Origin: an uncultured Porphyromonadaceae bacterium
GTDB lineage: Bacteria; Bacteroidota; Bacteroidia; Bacteroidales; Muribaculaceae
Direction: 5' to 3'
Length of the DNA: 59,683 nt
Assembly (NCBI GenBank): GCA_947176295.1
Contig: CAMWQB010000005.1
Coordinates: forward strand, 1-59,683
Shown here one piece after another: positions 25,877 through 35,615 of this stretch. A program made the position numbers and the translations under genes. Position 1 is the first letter of the stretch; each line of letters begins with the position of its first letter. Below the pieces are notes generated by a model. That model saw only the letters and a program-made list of their open reading frames with translations, made no database searches and had not been told where the DNA came from.

Positions 25877-27763
25877 ATGAAAAAACTTTTACTTCTGACA
25901 ATTCTCGCTCTAATCGGGCTTGTATCTCCGGCCACAATGAATGCGTCGAAGATTTATACGGTCGATATAGATGATGTGTCGCGCGTGGATGTGGACATCG
26001 ACGAAGTGATTGTGAATAATCTTCAGAACGGCGAAAACAAAATAGAAATGGGGAGCGCGCGCTATCTTCGCGTAAAGGCAAAGGATGGCGTGGTCTTCAC
26101 GGAGATAACATTTATAGACAATTACGACGGGACAGAATCGAGCTGGCTCGACCGGGTGCAGATGGACGGGAGCCGCCAGTACATCGACCTCTACAGCAGC
26201 TTCCCCGAGGATGAGGCCTTCAGAATCCGGACATCTTCGGCCACTGATGTGCGGACTGCGAGCTGCGCCGTAACGGTGGACGATCCGTCGATGGTGAAAC
26301 TTCTCCGCAAGAATTCGGAAGATGCCATCGAGCTCGAAGCGGGCAAAGCCACAATCGTGAAGTTCGATCCGAACAACGAAAACGAATTTATCCTCACTCC
26401 TACAGGAGAGAAACCTCTGTATAAGGTTGTTTGCGACGGCACGGAGGTAAAATCCGGCGGCTACAGCTACCACATCTCCGTGGCCGACGGTTCGAAGCTC
26501 GACATCCAGGCAATGTATCCTGATGTAGACTGCAGCCTCAAGCTTGTGTTCTTCGACGAGACTTCCTTCGACTTCCTGCAGAGCGTGAACATCGACGATC
26601 GCGCTCAGCTGAATCTGACGTACCCCGAGACGGTGATAACTACAAAGCTTGGTGCGGGCCTGGAGCTGAAGGGCGATACCGACCGCTATGAGCTGATAGG
26701 CTTCAAGGTGAACGGCGCGGACGTTGCTTTCTTCAATCCTTTCAGACTTCTGCTCGAAGGGGATACGGAAATCATCATTGCAGCGCAGAAATATGCGTCG
26801 TTCGACATGACGGTCGTGGTGGATGATCCTACGCGGGTGCATGTATACCAGGGCTACAGCTACAATGGGATTGAATATGAGCTGAAAGCCGGTGCAAACA
26901 CCGTGGAGGTGCACCGCGATACGCCTATCATAAGCCTCGTGGCTGCGGATGGATGCTACCTCGACGAGGTGAATATCTCGGGCTATGATTATGAAGCAGA
27001 AGATCTGGTGGTGGCACCGCTGATGATTGGTTCGCTCACGAGCAGCGACGTGCTGAGCGTGAAGACGGGTGTGATAAACCGCAACCTCACGGCAGCACTC
27101 TACGTGGAGGGGATGAGCCTTGCTCCCGACTTCATGAAGCTTCACCGAGCCGACCAGAGCATCGTGGAGGGCATGGGCGAAGGCTATAATACTTTTGCCT
27201 TCTACGAGCGGGACAATCGCTTCCGCCTCGAAACGGGAGCTCCCGTGGCCTCGTACGTATATCTCAATGACGAAGAAGTGGAGCCTGAGTTCCCTGAAAG
27301 CCCGAACTACCGCCCCACCCTCGCGGACGGCGATGTGCTGAAGGTGTTCTTCGGCAGCGCGCCTTCGAGACACACCCTCTCGATTGAAGTCGAGCCCGAA
27401 GCGGAAGGCGCATTCACGCTTGTCCGCGACCGCCTGCGCGACATCTCGGACACACGCGGCAGCCTCTCGGCGCTGCAGAACACAGAGTTGAGCGTGAAGC
27501 CTGCAGCTGACGCAACCCTCGAGGTGAAAGTAGACGGCGCTCCTGTGGCAGCCGGAGCTGAGGGAGCTTTCTCCTTTGCCGCCACCGGCAACCACAAAGT
27601 GGAGATTTCCGGCCACTCGGCAGGCATCGGCCAGCTTGACGCGGCAGAGAACAGCGAGGCACGATACTTCAACCTCCAAGGCATGCGCATAGAGACGCCT
27701 CGCCCCGGGCAGACGGCTATCGTGGTGCGCGGTGGGAAAGCCTCGAAATGCATAGTGAAGTAA
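25877..27763 (+). CDS. Large secreted protein with T9SS-like tail, unknown function
   Basis: 628 residues, signal peptide MKKLLLLTILALIGLVSPAT. The body is acidic and beta-rich, made of repeated sandwich-like segments such as CAVTVDDPSMVKLL, MTVVVDDPTRVHVYQGY and SIEVEPEAEGAFTL. The recurring VDDP-(S/T)-x-V pattern suggests several related Ig-like units of about 120-200 residues. No catalytic motif is recognised. The tail EARYFNLQGMRIETPRPGQT with final KCIVK matches the tails of the other exported proteins here. It is probably surface-exposed and delivered by T9SS. Strong promoter and terminator, monocistronic. Confidence 0.7.
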   Translation: MKKLLLLTILALIGLVSPATMNASKIYTVDIDDVSRVDVDIDEVIVNNLQNGENKIEMGSARYLRVKAKDGVVFTEITFIDNYDGTESSWLDRVQMDGSRQYIDLYSSFPEDEAFRIRTSSATDVRTASCAVTVDDPSMVKLLRKNSEDAIELEAGKATIVKFDPNNENEFILTPTGEKPLYKVVCDGTEVKSGGYSYHISVADGSKLDIQAMYPDVDCSLKLVFFDETSFDFLQSVNIDDRAQLNLTYPETVITTKLGAGLELKGDTDRYELIGFKVNGADVAFFNPFRLLLEGDTEIIIAAQKYASFDMTVVVDDPTRVHVYQGYSYNGIEYELKAGANTVEVHRDTPIISLVAADGCYLDEVNISGYDYEAEDLVVAPLMIGSLTSSDVLSVKTGVINRNLTAALYVEGMSLAPDFMKLHRADQSIVEGMGEGYNTFAFYERDNRFRLETGAPVASYVYLNDEEVEPEFPESPNYRPTLADGDVLKVFFGSAPSRHTLSIEVEPEAEGAFTLVRDRLRDISDTRGSLSALQNTELSVKPAADATLEVKVDGAPVAAGAEGAFSFAATGNHKVEISGHSAGIGQLDAAENSEARYFNLQGMRIETPRPGQTAIVVRGGKASKCIVK

Positions 27764-27785
27764 GCGACCGCACATTAGACTGATA

Positions 27786-27830
27786 CATAAGACCATATTG
27801 GACCCCTGAACCAATATGGTCTTATGTTTT
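27786..27830 (+). terminator. Terminator of the 628-residue secreted protein gene
   Basis: Perfect 16-bp stem (27786-27801 with 27811-27826), loop ACCCCTGAA, then TTTT. 22 nt after the stop. Confidence 0.9.
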
Positions 27831-27840
27831 AAAGCTGGAT

Positions 27841-27871
27841 TTTGTAAATTGGAGGAATTTGCGTAATTTTG
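27841..27871 (+). promoter_or_regulatory. Promoter of the panC block
   Basis: TTTG (27841-27844), 19 nt, then TAATTTTG (27864-27871). The leader to ATG 27912 is about 35 nt. Confidence 0.8.
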
Positions 27872-27911
27872 CACGGTTTATGCACGCGCCTGCGTGCGCA
27901 ACAGACTTAAA

Positions 27912-28760
27912 ATGGAAATAATCAACACAGTGGCATCTCTCAAAGAAAAGGTAGAGAAAGCCCGCAAAGAAGGTAAGACCATAGGCCTCGTGCCGACTAT
28001 GGGCGCGCTACATGCCGGCCACCGCTCGCTGGTGGAACGCGCCAGGAAGGAAAACGACATCGTGGTAGTGAGCGTGTTTGTGAATCCGACCCAATTCAAC
28101 AATCAGGACGATCTCAAAACCTATCCCCGCACAGAGGAGGCTGACGCCGAAATGCTGCGGGATTGTGGAGTGGACTATGCATTCATGCCTTCTGTTGCAG
28201 AGATGTACCCCGAAAAAGACACCCGGGTATTTGCGCTCGGGCCGGTTGCGGAAGTTATGGAGGGCGCCATGCGTCCAGGTCATTTCAACGGCGTGGCTCA
28301 GGTCGTGAGCAAACTCTTTGCGATGGCACAGCCTACCCGCGCCTATTTCGGGGAGAAGGACTTCCAGCAAATTGCAGTGATACGCAAGATGGCTGAGCTT
28401 GAAGGCTTCACGGAGCTTGAAATCGTGGATTGCCCGATAGTGCGCGAGCCCGACGGCCTTGCACTGAGCTCGCGCAACGTGCGTCTGACGCCAGAAGGGA
28501 GAAAGGCGGCTCCGAACATCCGACGGGTGCTTGTGGAAAGCCTTGATGAGAAAGCCCGAGGCATGAGCCCGGTAGAAGTGAAGGCGTCGGTGAAGGCAAA
28601 AATCGATGCTGTGGATGGCCTGACGACCGAATATTATGAAATCGTGGATGCACTGACGATGCAACCTGTGGCAACGTGGGCTGAGGCCGAGAACGGAGCT
28701 GTGGGCTGCGTTACGGTCTACGACGGCGACGTGCGACTCATCGACAACATACGCTACTAA
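27912..28760 (+). CDS. panC: Pantothenate synthetase
   Basis: Condenses pantoate with beta-alanine using ATP, the last step of vitamin B5 synthesis. 282 residues from ATG 27912; six extra codons upstream are open, but their start sits in the leader. Family motifs: LVPTMGALHAGHRSLV with the HxGH nucleotide site (H34-H37), VVSVFVNPTQFN, GHFNGVAQVVSKLF, YFGEKDFQQ and the KMSKS-like LALSSRNVRL. It is followed 21 nt later by panD, which supplies its beta-alanine, so substrate supply and use are co-transcribed. Confidence 0.97.
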   Translation: MEIINTVASLKEKVEKARKEGKTIGLVPTMGALHAGHRSLVERARKENDIVVVSVFVNPTQFNNQDDLKTYPRTEEADAEMLRDCGVDYAFMPSVAEMYPEKDTRVFALGPVAEVMEGAMRPGHFNGVAQVVSKLFAMAQPTRAYFGEKDFQQIAVIRKMAELEGFTELEIVDCPIVREPDGLALSSRNVRLTPEGRKAAPNIRRVLVESLDEKARGMSPVEVKASVKAKIDAVDGLTTEYYEIVDALTMQPVATWAEAENGAVGCVTVYDGDVRLIDNIRY

Positions 28761-28781
28761 CCGAACAACAGAGAGAGCGAT

Positions 28782-29141
28782 ATGCAACTCCAGATAATGA
28801 AATCGAAAATCCACCGCGTAACCGTAACCGAGGCGCGGCTGGACTATATAGGCAGCATCACGATAGATGCGGACTTGCTGGATGCGGCAAACATCCTTCC
28901 CGGCGAGCGGGTGTATATTGTGAACAACAACAATGGCGCCCGCCTCGACACGTACACCATAGCGGGCGAACGGGGCTCGGGTGTGATATGCCTCAACGGG
29001 GCGGCCGCGCGGCTGGTGCAACCCGGCGACATCGTGATAATAATGGCTTACGCCTTTATGACGCCCGAGGAGGCACGCGACTTCCGACCGGCCGTAATCT
29101 TCCCGGACACGGCCACCAATTCCTTAAAGACAACCGACTAA
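28782..29141 (+). CDS. panD: Aspartate 1-decarboxylase (pyruvoyl enzyme)
   Basis: Makes beta-alanine for PanC. Made as a 119-residue proenzyme that cuts itself between G24 and S25 in the motif [12 protein letters not shown], the serine becoming the pyruvoyl group. Other family features: [16 protein letters not shown] at the start, [20 protein letters not shown] and [12 protein letters not shown]. Start ATG 28782 puts the processing site at the usual position. It sits 3 nt before ffh. Confidence 0.97.
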   Translation: MQLQIMKSKIHRVTVTEARLDYIGSITIDADLLDAANILPGERVYIVNNNNGARLDTYTIAGERGSGVICLNGAAARLVQPGDIVIIMAYAFMTPEEARDFRPAVIFPDTATNSLKTTD

Positions 29142-29144
29142 GAG

Positions 29145-30479
29145 ATGTTTGAAAAACTAAGCGAAAGACTCGAACGCAGCTTCAAGCTGCTGAAAGGCGA
29201 AGGCCGCATCACGGAAATCAACGTTGCGGAAACGCTGAAGGACGTGCGCCGCGCGCTTATCGATGCGGACGTAAACTATAAGGTGGCCAAGACTTTTACG
29301 GATACCGTGAAGCAGAAGGCCCTGGGCCAGAACGTGCTTACGGCCGTGAAGCCCGGCGAAATGATGGTGAAGATAGTTCACGACGAGCTGACGGCGCTGA
29401 TGGGCGGAACGGCTTCGGCACTGAAGCTCGACGGAAAGCCGACGGTGATTCTGATGAGCGGCCTTCAGGGCTCGGGTAAGACTACCTTCACGGGCAAGCT
29501 TGCCAAGAAGCTGAAGAGCGAGAAGGGCATGCGTCCGCTGCTGATCGCGGGCGACGTCTACCGCCCTGCAGCTATCGACCAGCTGAAGGTGTTGGCCGAG
29601 AGTATCGGCGTGGACGTCTACACAGAGGATGGCGTAAAGGACCCGGTGGGAATAGCTACACGCGGTATCGAACAGGCCAAGCGCAACCACAATGACCTGG
29701 TGATCGTGGATACGGCGGGCCGTCTGGCCGTGGACGAGCAGATGATGGACGAAATCGAAGCCATCAAGAATGCCGTGAAGCCTACGGAAATCCTTTTTGT
29801 GGTGGATTCTATGACGGGTCAGGATGCCGTGAACACGGCGAAGACTTTCAACGACCGTCTGGATTTTGACGGCGTGGTGCTGACGAAACTCGACGGTGAT
29901 ACCCGCGGTGGCGCAGCGCTGACAATCCGTTCGGTTGTGGAGAAGCCTATCAAGTTTGTAGGCACGGGGGAAACTCTGGACGGCATCGATGTGTTCCACC
30001 CCAACCGAATGGCCGACCGTATTCTGGGCATGGGCGACATCGTGTCGCTTGTGGAAAGGGCACAGCAGCAGTTCGACGAAAAGGAGGCTGAGGAACTGGC
30101 ACGCAAGCTGCGCAAGAACCAGTTCACTTTCAACGACTTCTACAAGCAAATCCAGCAAATCAAGAAGATGGGCAACCTTAAGGACCTTGCGTCGATGATT
30201 CCCGGAATGGGCAAGGCTCTGAAGGATGTGGAAATAAGCAATGATGCCTTCAAGGGCATCGAAGCTATCATCAATTCGATGACGCCCCAGGAACGCGAGA
30301 ATCCTGAAATAATCCGCGGGTCGCGCGTGCAGCGCATCGCAAAGGGTTCGGGCATGAGCGTGCAGGAAGTGAATCGTGTGCTGAAGCAGTTCGAGCAGAC
30401 GAGAAAGATGATGCACATGGCCACGACCATGAAAAACCCGGCAGCGATGATGCGCCAAATGAAAGGACGCAGAAAATGA
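29145..30479 (+). CDS. ffh: Signal recognition particle GTPase Ffh
   Basis: Targets nascent membrane and some secreted proteins to the Sec translocon. NG domain with P-loop GLQGSGKT (106-113), [24 protein letters not shown] and [13 protein letters not shown]. The methionine-rich M domain starts near residue 325 and includes [20 protein letters not shown] and [20 protein letters not shown], the signal-sequence and SRP-RNA binding part. 444 residues, complete. It overlaps folD by 4 nt (ATGA), which implies translational coupling. Confidence 0.97.
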   Translation: MFEKLSERLERSFKLLKGEGRITEINVAETLKDVRRALIDADVNYKVAKTFTDTVKQKALGQNVLTAVKPGEMMVKIVHDELTALMGGTASALKLDGKPTVILMSGLQGSGKTTFTGKLAKKLKSEKGMRPLLIAGDVYRPAAIDQLKVLAESIGVDVYTEDGVKDPVGIATRGIEQAKRNHNDLVIVDTAGRLAVDEQMMDEIEAIKNAVKPTEILFVVDSMTGQDAVNTAKTFNDRLDFDGVVLTKLDGDTRGGAALTIRSVVEKPIKFVGTGETLDGIDVFHPNRMADRILGMGDIVSLVERAQQQFDEKEAEELARKLRKNQFTFNDFYKQIQQIKKMGNLKDLASMIPGMGKALKDVEISNDAFKGIEAIINSMTPQERENPEIIRGSRVQRIAKGSGMSVQEVNRVLKQFEQTRKMMHMATTMKNPAAMMRQMKGRRK

Positions 30480-31363
30480 CCATAATCGACGGAAAAAAGG
30501 TATCGGCAGACATCAAGGCCGAGATAGCACGCGAGGTGGAAGCCCGCGTGGCTGAGGGCAAACGGCGCCCCCACCTTGCTGCGATACTTGTGGGACACGA
30601 CGGGGGCAGCGAAACTTACGTTGCCCATAAGGTGAAGGCCTGCGAGGAATGCGGCTTCAAGAGCACTCTTATACGCTTCGAGAGCACGGAGGATGCTCCG
30701 CTGGACCCGGCTGAACTGATGGCTACCATCGAGAAGCTGAATGCCGACCCTGATGTGGACGGATTTATCGTGCAGTTGCCTCTGCCTAAGCATATCGACG
30801 AACAGGCGGTGATTGAAGCTGTGCTTCCGGAAAAGGACGTGGACGGCTTCCATCCTGTGAACGTCGGGAAACAAAGCATCGGGCTTCCTTGCTTCCACTC
30901 GGCTACTCCTGCGGGCATCGTTGAGCTGCTGCGTCGCTACGACATCCCCACTCGCGGCAAACGGGTGGTGATTGTGGGGAGAAGCAACATCGTGGGCAAA
31001 CCTCTTGCGGCCATGCTGATGCAGAAAGCTCAGCCGGGCGACGCAACCGTAACCGTGTGCCACAGCGCGACGGAGGATCTGGCCGACATATGCCGGGAGG
31101 CCGACATACTTGTGGCCGCCTTGGGGCGTCCCGGATTCATAACGGCAGATATGGTGAAGCCGGGTGCGACTGTGATCGACGTGGGCACGACACGCGTGGC
31201 CGACGCTACACGGAAGAGTGGCTTCAGGCTGCGCGGGGATGTGGATTATGACGCTGTATCCCCCAAGTGCTCGTTCATCACTCCGGTGCCCGGCGGCGTT
31301 GGCCCCATGACTATCTGCTCGCTGATGCAAAACACTTTGCAAGCGGCCCGCGCCAAGGATTGA
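30476..31363 (+). CDS. folD: Bifunctional methylene-THF dehydrogenase/cyclohydrolase
   Basis: Interconverts methylene-, methenyl- and formyl-tetrahydrofolate in one-carbon metabolism. 295 residues. The catalytic motif Y48-V-A-H-K52 lies in [17 protein letters not shown]. Further motifs are [13 protein letters not shown], the NADP loop [18 protein letters not shown] and the C-terminal [16 protein letters not shown]. The start ATG lies in the ATGA overlap with ffh. A PGA_cap-type gene follows after 19 nt. Confidence 0.97.
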   Translation: MTIIDGKKVSADIKAEIAREVEARVAEGKRRPHLAAILVGHDGGSETYVAHKVKACEECGFKSTLIRFESTEDAPLDPAELMATIEKLNADPDVDGFIVQLPLPKHIDEQAVIEAVLPEKDVDGFHPVNVGKQSIGLPCFHSATPAGIVELLRRYDIPTRGKRVVIVGRSNIVGKPLAAMLMQKAQPGDATVTVCHSATEDLADICREADILVAALGRPGFITADMVKPGATVIDVGTTRVADATRKSGFRLRGDVDYDAVSPKCSFITPVPGGVGPMTICSLMQNTLQAARAKD

Positions 31364-31382
31364 ATCTCATTTCTCCTCTGCC

Positions 31383-32453
31383 GTGATACTCGCATTTGTT
31401 CCGCTTATCGTACACCTGCTGTCGCTACTGCTGGGCTACGATGATGCGGAACTGCTGTTTGCGGGTGATGCGATGCAGCATCAAGCACAAATAGATGCGG
31501 CACGCCGGGCGGGAGGGACGTGGGACTACAGTTCGTGCTTCGAGGACCTGAAGCCGGCAATCGAGGATGCGGACTTCGCTGTGGTGAATCTCGAAACGCC
31601 TTTGGGAGAGCATCCTCACACGGGGTATCCATGTTTCAATGCTCCGGCGGCCTGGGCGGAGGCCCTTGCGGATGCGGGTTTCGATCTCTTGCTGACAGCA
31701 AACAACCATACGCTTGACCGCAGAGACAGGGGGCTCTTGGCCACGATTGACTCGCTTGACCGTCGAGACATCAGGCACATCGGAACATATAAAAACGCGG
31801 ATGAGCGTTCGCGGGCGCTTCCGGCGATATTCAACATCAACAACATCCGCGTGGGATTTCTGAACTATACGTATGGCACTAACGGGATTTCTCCGGGACC
31901 TGACGTGAGGGTGGACTATATTGACCGGCGACGGATTGCGGCAGACGTGGCTGCAACACGCAAGGCGGGGGCTGAAATCGTGTGCGTGTGCATGCACTGG
32001 GGCGACGAGTATCGCCTGAGGCCTAATGCGGCACAAGTGGCGGATGCGAAATTTCTGGAAGAGCTTGGGGTGGATATTATCGCGGGAGGACATCCGCACA
32101 CGATTCAGCCTCTCGAGTTCAGAGACAACCGTTATCATCCGCATAAGAAGGTGTTCATCATCTGGAGCCTGGGCAACTTCATTTCCAACATGAAGACGGC
32201 GGACACCCGCGGCGGCCTGATTGCGAGGGTGCGTCTGCACCGCGGGGAGGATGGTGTGGCGAGGGTTGAAGGCGGAGACTATGAGCCGATTTTCACTCTG
32301 CCGGCCGGGGCCGTGAAGGGGGCCGGCTTCAAGGTTGTTCCGGCTCGAAATGATTCGCTTGTTCCGGCCGGCTGGAGGGGGCGTCGGGACGAGTTTCTGC
32401 GCAGGGCCGACGCCGTGTTCGACAAATACAATATCGGAGTGAGCGAACGATGA
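31383..32453 (+). CDS. CapA/PgsA-family (PGA_cap domain) metallophosphatase-like protein
   Basis: 356 residues starting at GTG 31383 with one N-terminal hydrophobic helix (LAFVPLIVHLLSLLLGY), so membrane-anchored or exported. The PGA_cap calcineurin-like fold shows LLFAGDAMQHQAQ, FAVVNLETPLG, LLLTANNHTLDRRDRG, VCVCMHWGDEY, IIAGGHPHTIQPLE and FIIWSLGNFISN. These supply the metal-binding D, N, H, D and H-x-H set. Relatives take part in capsular poly-gamma-glutamate systems, but no other such gene is adjacent; the biological substrate here is unknown. Confidence 0.85.
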   Translation: MILAFVPLIVHLLSLLLGYDDAELLFAGDAMQHQAQIDAARRAGGTWDYSSCFEDLKPAIEDADFAVVNLETPLGEHPHTGYPCFNAPAAWAEALADAGFDLLLTANNHTLDRRDRGLLATIDSLDRRDIRHIGTYKNADERSRALPAIFNINNIRVGFLNYTYGTNGISPGPDVRVDYIDRRRIAADVAATRKAGAEIVCVCMHWGDEYRLRPNAAQVADAKFLEELGVDIIAGGHPHTIQPLEFRDNRYHPHKKVFIIWSLGNFISNMKTADTRGGLIARVRLHRGEDGVARVEGGDYEPIFTLPAGAVKGAGFKVVPARNDSLVPAGWRGRRDEFLRRADAVFDKYNIGVSER

Positions 32454-32516
32454 ACCGACGAGGACTTGCGGCCGTTATGTATTCATAACAACCTTTAATC
32501 AACAAGCACCTATGAT

Positions 32517-33176
32517 ATGAAAGCGCGATATTTACTCCCGGTTGTGGGGCTATGCCTGACTACACTCAGCTTATCGGCCCAGAATGATGCCCAGCCTTCG
32601 ATAGTGAGCTATGAGGCTCGCCTGGCTTTTGACGTGAGCTCTAATACGGGCGCATCGGCCTTCTATGACACGGGGGCCGGATTCACGGCCGGAGGGGTTG
32701 CACAGATCAGGATGCCACGGAATTTCTTTTTCATGCCCGGTGTGCTGTTCTACTACACGGCGTGGAGTATAGACAACGACCGGCTTGAGGCGCTGAAGCT
32801 CTACAGCGGCTCGGCCTCGAATTTCGGTATCCGTGTGCCTGTGAGCGTGGGTTATGACGTGCCTTTGCTTCCGAATCTTAGCCTTCAGGCTTACACGGGC
32901 CCGTGGCTGAATGTGAATCTGAGAGCGCGGCAAACGCTCTCGGCGGCTCCGGGCTCGCCCTTCGAGGATTTTTACGAAACAAATCTCTTCAAGGATGGCT
33001 TCCGAAGGGTTGACGCTCAATGGGGCTTCGGGCTAAACCTGACGTGGGAGGAGCACTATGTGTTGGGAGTAAGCTTCGGTGTAGGGATGACGCCTATGCG
33101 CAAGTTCAGCTCGCTGCACAATGAGATGACGCAGCGGAGAAATTCATTCCAGGTGAATCTGGGCTACAGATTCTGA
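32517..33176 (+). CDS. Outer-membrane beta-barrel protein
   Basis: 219 residues, signal peptide ending SLSLSAQ. Amphipathic strands and the closing RNSFQVNLGYRF, with a terminal Phe, show an outer-membrane barrel of the Bacteroidota PorT-like/OMP_b-brl type. Family patterns include FFFMPGVLFYYTAW, FGIRVPVSVGYDVPLLPNLS and AQWGFGLNLTWEEHYVLGV. No specific function is indicated; it is not the T9SS PorT, which is at 442-1203. A small hairpin (32474-32489) lies in its leader. Confidence 0.75.
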   Translation: MKARYLLPVVGLCLTTLSLSAQNDAQPSIVSYEARLAFDVSSNTGASAFYDTGAGFTAGGVAQIRMPRNFFFMPGVLFYYTAWSIDNDRLEALKLYSGSASNFGIRVPVSVGYDVPLLPNLSLQAYTGPWLNVNLRARQTLSAAPGSPFEDFYETNLFKDGFRRVDAQWGFGLNLTWEEHYVLGVSFGVGMTPMRKFSSLHNEMTQRRNSFQVNLGYRF

Positions 33177-33197
33177 GGCCGGACGGGATTTTTTCCG

Positions 33198-33205
33198 TAT
33201 ATTTG
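33198..33205 (+). promoter_or_regulatory. -7 box immediately upstream of recR
   Basis: TATATTTG ends only 4 nt before ATG 33210. Transcription starting about 5-8 nt after the box would begin at or next to the start codon, giving a leaderless or nearly leaderless mRNA. Confidence 0.6.
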
Positions 33206-33209
33206 CAGA

Positions 33210-33842
33210 ATGGACCAAGAATATTCTTCAACCCTTCTGGAAAATGCTGTAACGGCGCTTTCGCGACTACCGGGGGTGGGCCGCAAGACGGCCTTACGCC
33301 TTGCCTTGCATCTGCTGCGGCGGCCTGAGGATGAGGCTGTGGAAATCGGACAATCTCTGATTGACCTGCGGCGGAATATCCGATACTGCAGCGTGTGCCA
33401 CAACATAAGCGAGACGGAGGTGTGTCCGATATGCTCGTCGGGAAACCGTCGGCGGTCGACTGTGTGCGTGGTGGAAAACGTGAGGGATGTGATGAGCATC
33501 GAGGCTACCGGACAGTTTGACGGGCTTTACCATGTGCTTGGCGGCCTCGTGTCGCCGGTGGACGGCATCGGGCCTGATATGCTGGAAATCGAGTCGCTTG
33601 TGAAACGTGTCGGCTCGGGAGAAATAGATGAGGTGATTCTGGCGCTGAGCGCTACGATGGAGGGGGATACTACGAACTATTACATCTACCGCAGGCTGAC
33701 GGCCAAGGGTGTGTCGCCCAAGCCAATAAAAATCACGCAACTTGCCCGTGGTGTGTCGGTAGGCAATGAATTGGAATACACCGATGAGGTAACACTGGGC
33801 CGTTCGCTTCTGAATCGAACGCCTTTCGAGGATACATACTGA
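33210..33842 (+). CDS. recR: Recombination mediator RecR
   Basis: With RecO and RecF it loads RecA at gapped DNA. 210 residues. Helix-hairpin-helix [20 protein letters not shown] (about 17-36); a four-Cys zinc finger [16 protein letters not shown] (57-72); Toprim domain from [17 protein letters not shown] to [17 protein letters not shown]-terminal Walker-B-like end [20 protein letters not shown]. The TGA shares a base with the ATG of the next gene (TGATG), so the acetyltransferase is translationally coupled. Confidence 0.96.
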   Translation: MDQEYSSTLLENAVTALSRLPGVGRKTALRLALHLLRRPEDEAVEIGQSLIDLRRNIRYCSVCHNISETEVCPICSSGNRRRSTVCVVENVRDVMSIEATGQFDGLYHVLGGLVSPVDGIGPDMLEIESLVKRVGSGEIDEVILALSATMEGDTTNYYIYRRLTAKGVSPKPIKITQLARGVSVGNELEYTDEVTLGRSLLNRTPFEDTY

Positions 33843-34366
33843 TGAAACTTACAGACGGAACCATAACCCTTCGAGCTCCCGAGCCGAGAGATCTGGATGC
33901 GCTTTTCCGGCATGAGAATGCTCCGGAAGCACCGGAAACCACTCGGGCAACGGCGCCGGTGTCGCGGCGGATGCTCGAAAAATATATTGAAGATTATGAA
34001 GCTACCCTATCGGACGGTGGGGGGCTGAGGCTGATGATAACTCTCGAAGAGACAGGAGAGGCAATTGGGTCGATAGACCTCTATGACTACAATGCCCGCG
34101 ACCGGCGGGCATACGTGTCGATATTCGTTGAGGAACGGATGAGGAGGCAGGGATATGCGGCCAAGGCGCTGGAGCTATTGTGCGGGTACGCATCCGGGAT
34201 ACTGGGGATGCACCAGTTAGCAGCAGAGGTCGCTGCGGATAATTCGGCGTCACGCCTGCTCTTTGAAGCTTGCGGATTCAAGACCTGCGGGCGCTTGCGC
34301 TCATGGATAAGGGTGGGACGAAGATACTTGGATGTACTTATATACCAACGCCTTTTCTTTAATTAA
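33842..34366 (+). CDS. GNAT family N-acetyltransferase
   Basis: 174 residues. Acetyl-CoA binding motif RRQGYAAKALELLCGYA (the R/Q-x-x-G-x-G/A site) and C-terminal ADNSASRLLFEACGFK mark a RimJ/SpeG-like GNAT. The N-terminus LTDGTITLRAPEPRDLDALF is typical of this branch. The acceptor, whether amine, protein terminus or antibiotic, cannot be told. Coupled to recR by a 1-nt overlap; its stop region overlaps the convergent yqgE-like gene by 8 nt. Confidence 0.88.
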   Translation: MKLTDGTITLRAPEPRDLDALFRHENAPEAPETTRATAPVSRRMLEKYIEDYEATLSDGGGLRLMITLEETGEAIGSIDLYDYNARDRRAYVSIFVEERMRRQGYAAKALELLCGYASGILGMHQLAAEVAADNSASRLLFEACGFKTCGRLRSWIRVGRRYLDVLIYQRLFFN

Positions 34367-34961
34367 GACAGGCCTTGAGCGGCAGGCGCTTCCAAAAGTC
34401 ATAGCGCTGGTCGAGACGAGCCACGGCTTGTTTCCACATATATGGACCACCATCGCCCATGATGTCATCGACGGGCAGCGATCCAATAGCCCAAGTGGCT
34501 TCGTCGAGTTCCCGACGCAACTGGCCACGGCTCCAGCCGGAATAACCGACTACGAACTTAAGCATCCCTTCCGTTTCTCCTCCGGCACGAACGTATTCTT
34601 GCACGGCCTCGAAATCGCCTCCAATATAAAGATCGTCGCCAAGCGGAATACTATCGGGGATTATCTCCGATCCAAGCCTATGGACAACGACAAGTCTGTC
34701 GTGGCCGACAGGACCGCCGAGATATAGCGGCGGATTGCCGGGAAGGTCGAGACCGCCAAGGGCATCGTTGATTCCGAGGTCAAGGGGACGGTTGAGTATA
34801 ATACCCAGAGCTTCGCCATGCGCTTCCTCGCAATCGACCATGAGGACAACACTGCGCGAGAAGTTGGTATCGTCGAGGAACGGACGTGAAATCAGGAGCG
34901 AACCGTTGACAGGCATTTCGGCTGTATGAATCTTAAGGAGGCGGTCGGAGAAGTATGACAT
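34359..34961 (-). CDS. YqgE/AlgH family protein
   Basis: 200 residues from ATG 34961. The frame stays open to 35453, but that stretch is antisense to the glycosylase gene and not conserved. Family hallmarks: GSLLISRPFLDDTNFSRSVV, ALGIILNRPLDL, PPLYLGGPVGHDRLVVVHRL, GEALG and VGYSGWSRGQLRRELDEATW. The biochemical role of YqgE is unsettled. It converges with the GNAT gene, overlapping 8 nt, and diverges from the glycosylase gene with 66 nt between starts. Confidence 0.93.
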   Translation of the reverse strand: MSYFSDRLLKIHTAEMPVNGSLLISRPFLDDTNFSRSVVLMVDCEEAHGEALGIILNRPLDLGINDALGGLDLPGNPPLYLGGPVGHDRLVVVHRLGSEIIPDSIPLGDDLYIGGDFEAVQEYVRAGGETEGMLKFVVGYSGWSRGQLRRELDEATWAIGSLPVDDIMGDGGPYMWKQAVARLDQRYDFWKRLPLKACLN

Positions 34962-35027
34962 TATATTCAGGGGATTGGAAGGGTGATTAGATAAATACAT
35001 AACAATTAAATCGAAAAATCGGACGAC

Positions 35028-35615
35028 ATGAACGAAAATATTTTGACAAATTTGAATAATGACATCGAGACGCACCCGTGGGAACCGTTTATCCCTGAAG
35101 GGGCAAAAGTGTTGATTATGGGGACATTCCCTCCGGGAGCACACCGGTGGAACATGAATTTTTACTATCCTAACCGAACTAATGATTTCTGGAAAATCAT
35201 AGGGCTGATATTCTATGACGACCCCGGAGCCCTTCTGATTCCGGGAAGCAAGGATTATGATCTCGACAAAATTATCTGTACACTGTCCGAGCACCATATC
35301 GCGATGAACGACACGGTGTACAAGGCGCGAAGACTTAAAGGAAATGCGTCGGATAAATTCCTGGAAATTATTGAACCTGTGGATTTGAAAGGACTGCTTG
35401 AACAAATGCCTGACTGTCGTACGGTAGCGACTACGGGCGAGAAGGCCGCCCAAGTGGTAGCATCACTGACTGATACACCATTACCAAAAATGGGGGAACA
35501 CCTGAAGTCGGCCAATGGACTTGAGATTTGGCGGATGCCCTCTACCAGCCGCGCATTCCCGATGTCACTTGAAAAGAAAGCGGAATACTACAGGCAATTA
35601 CTCTTGCAAATTTGA
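35028..35615 (+). CDS. Uracil-DNA glycosylase superfamily protein
   Basis: 195 residues, expected to excise uracil or another damaged base. Superfamily motif A-like VLIMGTFPPGAHRWNMNFYY, then NRTNDFWKIIG, AMNDTVYKARR, and motif B-like MPSTSRAFPMSLEKK near the C-terminus. The family branch is the Mug/UDG-like group often seen in Bacteroidota; the exact lesion is unknown. It begins the lower-GC stretch that continues to about 41.9 kb. Confidence 0.82.
   Translation: MNENILTNLNNDIETHPWEPFIPEGAKVLIMGTFPPGAHRWNMNFYYPNRTNDFWKIIGLIFYDDPGALLIPGSKDYDLDKIICTLSEHHIAMNDTVYKARRLKGNASDKFLEIIEPVDLKGLLEQMPDCRTVATTGEKAAQVVASLTDTPLPKMGEHLKSANGLEIWRMPSTSRAFPMSLEKKAEYYRQLLLQI

Noticed and set aside
31383-32453. 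Poly-gamma-glutamate capsule locus
   Set aside because: The PGA_cap-domain gene stands alone; no CapB or CapC-like genes are adjacent.
33842-34366. Antibiotic acetyltransferase
   Set aside because: Only the general GNAT acetyl-CoA motif is visible; nothing indicates an aminoglycoside or other drug substrate.
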